Below are positions 33,287-40,141 of a stretch of 64,000 nucleotides of DNA, piece after piece. The translations under genes and the position numbers were made by a program. Source of the DNA: Nitrospira moscoviensis (GTDB lineage Bacteria; Nitrospirota; Nitrospiria; Nitrospirales; Nitrospiraceae); the NCBI RefSeq assembly GCF_001273775.1, contig NZ_CP011801.1:1590001-1654000 (forward strand), in the 5' to 3' direction. Within the stretch, counting starts at the first letter, position 1. Each line of letters opens with the position of its first letter. The notes beneath the pieces are model-generated. The model was not told the origin of the DNA. It ran no database searches and saw only the letters and a program-made list of their open reading frames with translations.

Positions 33287-33730
33287 TCAACTAGGCCGGT
33301 ACAGCTGCCACTGGTCGATGGCTTCCTGGGGCAGGTTCCACTGCTTGAGCCCCTTCATCACCCAGTCGAGGTAGTGATCCTTCGGCTTGAATTTGCCGAT
33401 GGGCGCCGCGGCGTAGGTGGTGACCAATTCCTTTTCACCCGATTCCGTCACGACCGTCACTTGCACATGCCGGTAGGCCCCCTGCGGAACGTCCTGCTCG
33501 AATTCGTCCAGGATCTTCACGTCTTCGTCGGTGAGCTCGAAGACGCCGCCCCAGACTTTTTCGCCGGGTGACGGCACGATGCTCGCGAGCCCGCACCGCC
33601 ATTGAGAGGACCACCGGCAAAATTTGATGGTGTGGTCCGCCAGGGTGGCGAGGTAGAGGAACTTGTGCTCGGGGGCGCGGCGCTTGAGTTGGGTGGGATT
33701 CAAGTTGTCGGCGTACAGGAAAAATTTCAT
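33287..33730 (-). CDS. Gamma-glutamylcyclotransferase-like (GGCT) protein
   Basis: A 147-aa protein from ATG 33730, with FFLYADNLNPTQLKRRAPEH at the N-terminus as in the GGCT/AIG2 fold (FAYGSNM-type loop, here LYADNLN). GGVFELTDEDVKILDEFEQD carries the conserved acidic helix. A longer frame starts at GTG 33904 but its first 58 residues are not family-like. The fold suggests cyclisation or transfer on gamma-glutamyl substrates; in this subgroup the substrate is not established. Confidence 0.75.
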   Translation of the reverse strand: MKFFLYADNLNPTQLKRRAPEHKFLYLATLADHTIKFCRWSSQWRCGLASIVPSPGEKVWGGVFELTDEDVKILDEFEQDVPQGAYRHVQVTVVTESGEKELVTTYAAAPIGKFKPKDHYLDWVMKGLKQWNLPQEAIDQWQLYRPS

Positions 33731-33910
33731 AACGAGCCACTCACCATGAAGATCGTGTGAAAGCTTGGTACTTGTAACACACCGTGTTTTCGCCAGACAA
33801 GCGGCTAGATCGGACGCGCCGCTCCATTGACAACAGGCCGAGGCCTTCCTAAGATGCCGCCGGCGCGTCGTGCGCGGCCGCTCGCCGAATCGCCGTTCCC
33901 ACACCGGACT

Positions 33911-34414
33911 ATGACTCAGGGACAGACACCCGCTTCATCTTCTTCGTCCTCGCTGGTGAAGGCCATCCATTACCTGGTGGTCGCGGTGCTCGTGCTGGGC
34001 GGGCTGTACTACGTGTATACGAAACCGCCCACGCTCGATCCCGTCATCGACAAGCGGGCCGCGGAGGCGTTGGCGCTGGTCCAGACGCATCGGGCGATCG
34101 GCCATCCCACGATTCTTCAAGCGATGAACGAGCACGTCCGCTCCATGAAAGAGCGGGGGCAGGGGGTGCGGCTGGGCGAATGGCGCGTCAAACAGGTGGA
34201 TGGCGATCTGTACGAGATCCGTGTCCAGCTCCGGGATCAAAGTGTGAACGGCCAGTGGTTCGAGCGGGAATTCATCTGGCACGCGCATCTCGGTTTGAAA
34301 AAAGTGAACGCCGCCTCGCTGCCGGCCGACGGCGTGACGCCCAAGGAACCGGAGCCGGAATCCACGCCGGCGATGCCGTTGCCGCCGGTTCCCGGCGGTC
34401 CCACGACGAGTTAA
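33911..34414 (+). CDS. Single-pass membrane protein, unknown function
   Basis: A 167-aa protein from ATG 33911. A Ser-rich N-terminus precedes one membrane helix (YLVVAVLVLGGLYYVYTK) at about residues 21-38. The rest is a soluble, probably periplasmic domain (EHVRSMKERGQGVRLGEWRVKQVDGDLYEIRVQ) and a Pro-rich tail. No family recognised. Its stop overlaps the convergent Rieske gene by four bases. Confidence 0.6.
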   Translation: MTQGQTPASSSSSSLVKAIHYLVVAVLVLGGLYYVYTKPPTLDPVIDKRAAEALALVQTHRAIGHPTILQAMNEHVRSMKERGQGVRLGEWRVKQVDGDLYEIRVQLRDQSVNGQWFEREFIWHAHLGLKKVNAASLPADGVTPKEPEPESTPAMPLPPVPGGPTTS

Positions 34415-34767
34415 ACTCCTTTCAACTCCGGCGGCAGCGCGATCTGCACTTCGTTTCCGACGACCCGCACGGCGCAGCAGGGCACTTCGAAGTTGGGATT
34501 ACCGACCCGCTGCCCCGTTGCCACGCTGAAGCGCCAGCCGTGCCAAGGGCATTCCACCACGCCGCCGTCCCGCAGCTTGCCTTCGCCCAGCGGTCCGCCG
34601 GCGTGCGGGCAGGCGTTGTCGATCGCGTAGAACCGGCCGTCGACGTTGAACAGCGCGATCCAGACGCCTTTGATTTCGACCGTCCGGCCGGTGCCGGGCG
34701 CGATATCGGTCACGTGGGCGACGGTGACAAAATCGGTCGAGGGGCGCGGTTCTTGTTCCATCCTCAT
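34411..34767 (-). CDS. Rieske [2Fe-2S] protein
   Basis: A 118-aa soluble protein. The cluster ligands are CPHAGGPLGEG and CPWHGWRF (CXH...CXXH) in the family spacing. VAHVTDIAPGTGRTVEIKG forms the start of the beta sandwich. It resembles nitrite-reductase small subunit/ferredoxin-type Rieske proteins that transfer electrons to an oxygenase or reductase, but no partner enzyme is adjacent. ATG 34761 is an alternative start. Confidence 0.88.
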   Translation of the reverse strand: MRMEQEPRPSTDFVTVAHVTDIAPGTGRTVEIKGVWIALFNVDGRFYAIDNACPHAGGPLGEGKLRDGGVVECPWHGWRFSVATGQRVGNPNFEVPCCAVRVVGNEVQIALPPELKGV

Positions 34768-34897
34768 GTTCTCGTTCGGTGACGGAAGGGGGCTTGCTTG
34801 ATTTCAGGGGAAGTCTATGGCATAGAAAGGTGCAAACGTGCCCTCACCACGGACCGTCCAGCGAAAAGGAGCCGCGGTAGGGAAATGAGGTTGCTGC

Positions 34898-35443
34898 ATG
34901 GAAATGACTCTCCTGCTCAACTCGACGTACGAACCCCTCAGGGTCGTCCATTGGCAAAAAGCCATCGCGCTGCTGTGGCAAGGTAAAGTCGAAGTCCTCG
35001 AAGTTTACGACCGCGAGATTCACGGCATCTCCCTTTCCATCAAGCTCCCCGCCGTCATGCGGCTCCTCAAGCTGGTCAAGCTCAAGGACAGCCATCGGGC
35101 CGTCAAGTTTTCTCGGATCAACATCTTCACGCGCGACGGCTATACCTGCCAATACTGCAATCACAAGTTCCGCACCGAGGAGCTGACGTTCGACCACGTC
35201 GTCCCGATCGCCAAGGGCGGGAAGAAGACCTGGGAGAACATCGTCACGGCCTGCTGGCGCTGCAACAACAAGAAGAGCGGCCGTACCCCCGAAGAAGCCG
35301 GCATGAAGCTCAAGAAGCGGCCGGTGAAACCACGCTGGAGCCCCGTCATCACCATCACAATCGGCATCCGCAACACGCCGGAAAGCTGGCGTGACTACCT
35401 CTATTGGAATATGGAGTTGGAAGCCGATCCCGCCGACACGTAA
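34898..35443 (+). CDS. HNH endonuclease
   Basis: A 181-aa protein. The N-terminal region MTLLLNSTYEPLRVVHWQKA is a conserved DNA-contacting extension seen in this subfamily. The HNH core is CQYCNHKF, then LTFDHVVPIAKGGKKTWENI and ACWRCNNKKSGRTPEEA, with two CXXC zinc pairs flanking the catalytic His. The C-terminal residues GIRNTPESWRDYLYW are also conserved in bacterial homologues. Stand-alone HNH proteins of this type are common single genes. A palindromic repeat follows its stop. Confidence 0.88.
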   Translation: MEMTLLLNSTYEPLRVVHWQKAIALLWQGKVEVLEVYDREIHGISLSIKLPAVMRLLKLVKLKDSHRAVKFSRINIFTRDGYTCQYCNHKFRTEELTFDHVVPIAKGGKKTWENIVTACWRCNNKKSGRTPEEAGMKLKKRPVKPRWSPVITITIGIRNTPESWRDYLYWNMELEADPADT

Positions 35444-35445
35444 CG

Positions 35446-35561
35446 GCTACTGAAACACGTTTTGGGCTGCGTTCTCGCGTCGTTCAGACCCTCAACGTAC
35501 CGCAAGGGTACGCTTCGGGCCTTCACTCGCTGCGGCCTTGCCGAAAACGTGTTTGAGCAGC
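35446..35561. repeat. Long imperfect palindrome, copy 5 of 5
   Basis: Arms gctactgaaacacgtttt and aaaacgtgtttgagcagc pair. The core gcgttctcgcgtcgttcaga, cctcaacgtaccgcaagggt and tgcggccttg is almost the same as in copy 1. It begins three bases after the HNH gene stop. Confidence 0.8.
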
Positions 35562-35580
35562 TGTTCATCCCGCTCGAAAA

Positions 35581-35608
35581 ACTCAACACTTAACACTCAA
35601 CATTCAAC
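35581..35608. repeat. Four tandem heptamers
   Basis: The units are actcaac, acttaac, actcaac and attcaac, directly joined and followed by ac-tg. The run lies immediately upstream of the CcmI-like gene's stop on the opposite strand. Short runs of this kind may be a slippage product or a recognition array. Confidence 0.65.
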
Positions 35609-35621
35609 ACTGTTGGCTTAG

Positions 35622-36074
35622 TCAGTGCACTGAATCGATCACGATATCGATATCGCGGCCGCCGGCGAGGGTGGGGTTCTTGGCATACTTGCCTTCGAGG
35701 TCGCCGGGCTGAGCGGGGCCGGCTTGGCCGTCACGATCCAATCTCGCCACCACGTCCACCATCCCGCGTAGCTCCGCCCCTTGGACCATGACGTCGGCGT
35801 TCGTAATTTCATACGACACAGGGAATTTCGGGCTGTCGATCCGCTTGGCGGCGATGGGCCGAGGGGGACCTTGCGGGCGCCGGACGATGACGAACAGGAC
35901 GTCGGTCGGCCGCACCTGATCAGCCAAACTCGGCGCGATCGTCACCTGCCCCGCGATCACGCCGCTGCCCTGGGCGGGATCGCAACTGTGAGCCAGGCCC
36001 AGCCACGTTGCGAGGGCCGCCAAGGCGATGATCCCGCCCGCCATGCCGACCGCGCGCCCAGACAATCCCGCCAT
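35622..36074 (-). CDS. CcmI/CycH C-terminal-like periplasmic protein
   Basis: A 150-aa protein from ATG 36074 (GGAGGAAG upstream). One N-terminal membrane segment (VGMAGGIIALAALATWLGLA) is followed by the domain GVIAGQVTIAPSLADQVRPT, DVLFVIVRRPQGPPRPIAAK and a closing DIDIVIDS. This is the C-terminal domain of the cytochrome c maturation factor CcmI. The TPR part that contacts apocytochrome is absent, so this is a stand-alone version. The role in cytochrome c assembly is inferred from the domain only. Confidence 0.65.
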   Translation of the reverse strand: MAGLSGRAVGMAGGIIALAALATWLGLAHSCDPAQGSGVIAGQVTIAPSLADQVRPTDVLFVIVRRPQGPPRPIAAKRIDSPKFPVSYEITNADVMVQGAELRGMVDVVARLDRDGQAGPAQPGDLEGKYAKNPTLAGGRDIDIVIDSVH

Positions 36075-36211
36075 GTCCGCTTCCTCCGGTGTGAGTCGCG
36101 CATTATAGCGGCAGGAACCGGAAAAAGGGAGAGCGCGGTTTACGGTCGAGAAATGCCTATTGTATGATACGGCGGCGTGCGTCACGACTGTGCCAATGGA
36201 GGAATCGTCGT

Positions 36212-36865
36212 ATGGCTCCCAATCCAGGATTTCCGCTCATGCTCGATGTCAAAGGCTGGTCCGTCGTGGTCATCGGCGGCGACGAGGAAGCGGCCGAGAA
36301 AACGCAGCGCCTGCTCGAATCGGGCGCGCGCGTGACGGTCATCAGTCCCACACTGAACGAAGCGCTGCGGCAGCTGGCCGCGTCGGCCAAGATCATCCAT
36401 CGCGGGCGGCATTTTCGCGAGACCGATTTGGAGCACGTCATCCTCGTGCTCAACACGATCCGCGGCGATCGGGATTTCGCCAAAATGCTGATCGCCAAAG
36501 CGCGGGAAAAAGGCTTTCTCCTGTGGTCCGTCGATTATCCCGAGGCCTCGAGTGTCACGATGCCGGCGGTGGTCGCGTCCGGCCATGCCCGGGTGGCGAT
36601 CAGCACCAGCGGTGTGGCGCCGGCGCTGTCGGGATTCATGAAGGAGGACTTGGAGCGCATTCTCGACGCCGAGTTCGCCTCGTTCGTCGAATGGCTCGGG
36701 CAGCTGCGCGAAGAGGCCAAGAAGAGCGAACCCGACGCCGAGAAGCGGCGCGCCCTGCTGCGCGAAGCGCTGGACGGGTTCCGATTGCTCGGCAAAGTGC
36801 AGTATCCGAAAGTCTGGCTCGACGAGAAGGCGAAAACGGCGTCGGCCGTGAAGCGTGAGGCGTGA
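36212..36865 (+). CDS. Precorrin-2 dehydrogenase / sirohydrochlorin ferrochelatase (CysG N-domain, Met8-like)
   Basis: A 217-aa protein from ATG 36212 (TGGAGGAA upstream). The N-terminal NAD site is WSVVVIGGDEEAAEKTQRLL. ARVAISTSGVAPALSGFMKEDLERIL is the family's central signature. It oxidises precorrin-2 and inserts iron to make siroheme, fed by the uroporphyrinogen methyltransferase encoded as the cobA-hemD fusion at 61348. Only the CysG N-terminal half is present, as in Met8. It is followed after 19 bp by the next gene, suggesting an operon. Confidence 0.85.
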   Translation: MAPNPGFPLMLDVKGWSVVVIGGDEEAAEKTQRLLESGARVTVISPTLNEALRQLAASAKIIHRGRHFRETDLEHVILVLNTIRGDRDFAKMLIAKAREKGFLLWSVDYPEASSVTMPAVVASGHARVAISTSGVAPALSGFMKEDLERILDAEFASFVEWLGQLREEAKKSEPDAEKRRALLREALDGFRLLGKVQYPKVWLDEKAKTASAVKREA

Positions 36866-36884
36866 AGCGAGGCAAGGAGGCGCG

Positions 36885-37193
36885 ATGGTTCTGTTGGAAT
36901 TCAGCATGTCGCCGTTGGGCAAAGGGGAAAGCGTCGGGGCTTACGTCGCTCGGTCGCTGGATATCATCGATAAGAGCGGCGTACCCTATCGTCTCAACCC
37001 GATGGGTACGGTCCTGGAAGGCGAGTGGGAGGAGGTGTTTACCGTCGTCCGGAAGTGCTACGAACGAATGAAGAAGGACTGCAATCGCATCTCGTGCACG
37101 ATCAAGGTCGATTACCGAAAGGGGCATGCCGGACGATTGGAGAGTAAAGTGGCGAGCGTCGAGAAGAAGCTGAAACGTCGCATCAAGCAGTAG
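36885..37193 (+). CDS. MTH1187/YqgV-family thiamine-binding-like protein
   Basis: A 102-aa protein from ATG 36885 (AAGGAGG upstream). VLLEFSMSPLGKGESVGAYVARSLDIIDKSG and YRLNPMGTVLEGEWEEVFTVV form the ferredoxin-like fold of the family (DUF77). Members form tetramers and bind thiamine-like ligands in structural studies. It is cytoplasmic and apparently co-transcribed with the precorrin-2 dehydrogenase. Confidence 0.85.
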   Translation: MVLLEFSMSPLGKGESVGAYVARSLDIIDKSGVPYRLNPMGTVLEGEWEEVFTVVRKCYERMKKDCNRISCTIKVDYRKGHAGRLESKVASVEKKLKRRIKQ

Positions 37194-37402
37194 GCCTCCC
37201 TCCTGTAGGGCCAAGCGGCTCCGTGCCCAATGGTCCGTATCACTGGTCCATTTGCACCGGCCTGGCCTTCACCATACGAGACTTCCCAATAGACCTTCGG
37301 CTCTAAGGTTTTTCTGCTGGAACTTCATAGGCTCCCTCCGTATACTACGCGCTCTTTGATTCCGTGCGCTGCGTGCCATGTCGTCCGTGTGAGCGTGTTG
37401 TC
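37194..37402. other. Intergenic stretch upstream of interrupted kinase
   Basis: A 209-bp spacer that should hold the original promoter of the kinase gene. No gene, clear hairpin or RNA seen. Confidence 0.35.
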
Positions 37403-37460
37403 ATGAGCGCCGACCTGGTTCAGATGACAGAGCCCTTGACCGCATTCAGTGGCGCCCTGC
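37403..37460 (+). pseudogene. Detached 5' end of the interrupted hybrid histidine kinase
   Basis: ATG 37403 encodes MSADLVQMTEPLTAFSGAL. The IS21 element begins immediately after ccctgc (37455-37460). Joining this fragment to 40107 restores an in-frame reading into LTKDRSILERELMEF of the kinase, showing where the gene started before insertion. An upstream in-frame start at 37364 is less likely. Confidence 0.75.
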
Positions 37461-37505
37461 TGTGTATTCCGCTGAATCCGGCCACCGATTCCGAGCGAAT
37501 CCGGC
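37461..37505. repeat. Left end of IS21 element
   Basis: Terminal inverted repeat with two tandem words (attccgctgaatccggccac and attccgagcgaatccggcca). Matches the right end in inverted orientation. Confidence 0.85.
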
Positions 37506-37534
37506 CACCCCTCGGAGCCCCGCGACGCAGGGCC

Positions 37535-38299
37535 TCAGTGGTCTGTCTTCAGTGGCCGACTTCCGTCCGATTTTGCCAGCCGTTTGCGCATCGATTCTCC
37601 TTTGAGCGTGATCTTATAGGCGTTGTGCACGAGCCGGTCAAGAATGGCATCGGCCAGCGTCGGCTCCCCGATCGCCGTATGCCAGTGATCGATCGGGAGT
37701 TGACTGGCCACGAGGGTGGCCCGCCGCCCGTGGCGATCATCAAGGAGTTCCAACAGATCGCGGCGCTGTTCGTCAGTTAAGGGAGCCAGCCCCCAATCAT
37801 CGAGGACCACGAGGTCCGTCTTCGCGAGACTCCGGAGCAGGCGCCCATAGCGGCCATCGCCTTTGGCCACCGCCAGCTCCCGGAAGAACCGCGGCAGTCG
37901 CAAATACAAGGCGGAGCAGCCCAGCCGGCAAGCCATCTGGGCCAACGCACAGGCCAGATACGTCTTGCCCGCGCCGGTGGGCCCCACAATCAACACATTG
38001 TCATGCTGACGAATCCACTGCCCCGTAGCCAGGGACGCGATGACGCTTTTCTCCAGCCCCCGCGGATGGCGATAATCGAGATCTTCCAAGGTGGCACTGC
38101 CGGGGAACCGGGCCTGGGCCAGCCGCCGCGCCAACCGGTGATTGTCCCGGACCGTGCACTCGCGATCGACGAGCAGCCCCAGTCGTTCCTCGAAGCTGAG
38201 CCGCTGCACCTCAGGCATCTCCAGTTGTTCCGCCAAAGCGGTGGCCATGCCGGTGAGCTTCATCGCCTCCAGCGCCGTGAGTGTGGGATGACGTAACAT
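37535..38299 (-). CDS. istB: IS21 transposition helper ATPase IstB
   Basis: A 254-aa AAA+ protein. Walker A is VLIVGPTGAGKTYLACALAQ near residues 102-121, Walker B LVVLDDWGLAPLT near 165. It stimulates transposition with IstA and contributes to target selection. The start overlaps the IstA stop (ATGA). Confidence 0.95.
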   Translation of the reverse strand: MLRHPTLTALEAMKLTGMATALAEQLEMPEVQRLSFEERLGLLVDRECTVRDNHRLARRLAQARFPGSATLEDLDYRHPRGLEKSVIASLATGQWIRQHDNVLIVGPTGAGKTYLACALAQMACRLGCSALYLRLPRFFRELAVAKGDGRYGRLLRSLAKTDLVVLDDWGLAPLTDEQRRDLLELLDDRHGRRATLVASQLPIDHWHTAIGEPTLADAILDRLVHNAYKITLKGESMRKRLAKSDGSRPLKTDH

Positions 38300-39858
38300 C
38301 AGAACCCTCCTTCCTGTTGATAATAGGTGGTGCCGCGCAGATGGTCGTGCGCATGCGGGAGTGGGACCGTCGGAACCGGCTCGGGGAGCGGCTGCTGGTC
38401 GAGGCCGGTCTGTAAAATGGACTGCACGCTCTTATAGGTGAACGCCTCCAGCACCTGCGCCCGCCGACAGGCGGCCTCCAACCGCGCTGCGCTGTACGTC
38501 CGCTCCAGGCGGAGAATCCCCAGACAGGAGCGATAGCCTTGTTCGGGATGCGGCCGCCGCGCCAGGAGTTCGGCCACGACGGTGCCGGTCGCGGGCCCGA
38601 CGGTCTCCGCCCACTGGATCAGCCGGGAGGGCGACCACGCCAGATAGCGTTGGTGCGCCGAGGGGAGATGCGCGGTGACCGTGGTGTGGCGGCCGCGCTC
38701 GGCACTCCGCATATGGCTGGCCACCCGCTGCCCCTTGTAGAAACACTCGATGGTGGCCGCCGTGAGCCGGACATCCAGGGCCTGATGGACCAAGGCGGAG
38801 GGGACGCTGTAGTAGTGGCCCTCGACCTCAAGATGCGAATCGATATTCACTCGGGCGATCCGCCACTCGGCATAGACGTAGGGCTCGGTCGGCAGCGGCT
38901 GCAAGGCCGGCCGATCCACGGCCTCGAACTGGGACTGCCGACAGCCAGGGAGCTTTTTGAAGGGCCGGCGATTCAGCCGGTCCAAACAGGCGGCGATGGC
39001 CGTATTGAGCTCCGCCAGACTGAAGAAGGGGTGATGCCGCAGGCAGGCCAGGATCCAGCGTTCGACGAGCAGCACGCCCGCTTCGACCTTGGCCTTGTCC
39101 CGCGGTTTGCGCACCCGCGCCGGGATTACCGCGACGCCGTAGTGCCGGGCCAGATCGGCGTAGGTGGGGTTCAGCTCCGGTTCATACCGGCAGGCCTTGG
39201 TGACGCCGCTGCGTAAATTATCGGGCACGAGGATTTCCGGCACACCGCCCAAGAAGGCGAAGGCCCGGACATGCGAGCCGGTCCAATCGGGGAGCGTTTG
39301 GGTCCAGGTCGCCTCGGCATAGGTGTAGCTCGATGCACCAAGAACCGCGACAAAGATCTGGGCCTGTCGAATCGTCCCGGTCTGCCGATCCTGGACCGGC
39401 ACGGTCTGGCCGGCATAATCGACGAAGAGTTTCTCGCCCGCCCGATGCTCCTGCCGCAGACACCGATCCAGGGTGGCGCGCCAGGCCCCGTAGAGATCAC
39501 AAAAGCGGCTGTACTGATAGCCGTCGGGGTGCTGCGCTTTGTATTCCTGCCACAGCAGCGCCAGGGTCACGCCCTTGCGCGTCAATTCCTGATGCACCGT
39601 GGCCCAGTCCGGCATGGCCCGCGGCGGGCTGGTCGGCGAGGGGGCCGCCGGATACAGCCGGGTTTCCAGCTGCGCGTCATCCAGCTCTTCCGGCAACGGC
39701 CAGGACAGCCCAGCCGCCGTGGCGCGATAGAGCGTTTCCGCCACCGTGCTGCGCGCCACCCCACAACTGGCCGCGACTTGTCGGTTGCTGAGCCCGCAAG
39801 CCCATTTGAGTCGCAATAGGTCTTTGATTTTTCGCATGGTCACTCGCTCCGCTGGCAT
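38299..39858 (-). CDS. istA: IS21 transposase IstA
   Basis: A 519-aa protein from ATG 39858 (GGGAGGGA upstream); a longer frame begins in the IS end. The N-terminal helix-turn-helix (IKDLLRLKWACGLSNRQVAASCG) is followed by the rve/DDE integrase core, where KLFVDYAGQTVPV carries the first catalytic Asp and VPDNLRSGVTKA the next. A C-terminal beta domain (HLEVEGHYYSVPSALV) is also typical. The frame is intact and presumably functional. Confidence 0.95.
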   Translation of the reverse strand: MPAERVTMRKIKDLLRLKWACGLSNRQVAASCGVARSTVAETLYRATAAGLSWPLPEELDDAQLETRLYPAAPSPTSPPRAMPDWATVHQELTRKGVTLALLWQEYKAQHPDGYQYSRFCDLYGAWRATLDRCLRQEHRAGEKLFVDYAGQTVPVQDRQTGTIRQAQIFVAVLGASSYTYAEATWTQTLPDWTGSHVRAFAFLGGVPEILVPDNLRSGVTKACRYEPELNPTYADLARHYGVAVIPARVRKPRDKAKVEAGVLLVERWILACLRHHPFFSLAELNTAIAACLDRLNRRPFKKLPGCRQSQFEAVDRPALQPLPTEPYVYAEWRIARVNIDSHLEVEGHYYSVPSALVHQALDVRLTAATIECFYKGQRVASHMRSAERGRHTTVTAHLPSAHQRYLAWSPSRLIQWAETVGPATGTVVAELLARRPHPEQGYRSCLGILRLERTYSAARLEAACRRAQVLEAFTYKSVQSILQTGLDQQPLPEPVPTVPLPHAHDHLRGTTYYQQEGGF

Positions 39859-40002
39859 CAGTCCCTCCCCCCTAGTAAATGGAGGGGACACGATACCCAG
39901 GTTGAGGAGGACCTGTGTCGCGGGCGGCTCCGACAGGAGCCCGTGGCGGATCGCCGGCTTATTCCGAGGGATGTCGGCCACCGATTCCGAGGAGACTCGA
40001 AA

Positions 40003-40100
40003 CAGTGGCCGACTTCCGGTCGGAATCAGTGGCCGCGTTCCGTCGGAATGGGTGGCCGACTTGCGTCGGAATCAGTGGCCGGCTTGGGTCGGAATACGCA
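40003..40100. repeat. Right end of IS21 element with four repeat units
   Basis: Four successive units of about 23-24 bp of the type agtggccgacttccggtcgg then aat, ending at ggaatacgca. These are the multiple transposase-binding repeats characteristic of IS21 ends. Confidence 0.85.
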
Positions 40101-40141
40101 CCCTGCTGACAAAGGATCGTTCGATCCTCGAACGGGAGCTG

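Larger units (their letters stand above)
37461..40100 (-). mobile_element. Complete IS21-family insertion sequence
   Basis: The element is 2,640 bp and encodes IstA and IstB in the usual overlapping order. The ends are tgtgtattccgctg...  and ...ggaatacgca, related inverted repeats with internal repeated words (ggccacNgattccg on the left; four about 23-bp units gtggccgacttNcgtcggaa on the right, 40003-40095). The 6-bp sequence ccctgc flanks both sides (37455-37460 and 40101-40106), a perfect target duplication. Both genes are intact, so the insertion is probably recent. Confidence 0.95.

Noticed and set aside
39746..40141. N-terminal part of the long kinase frame, starting inside the IS element
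   Set aside because: This stretch is IS21 end sequence read through in frame; target duplication proves it is not part of the native kinase.
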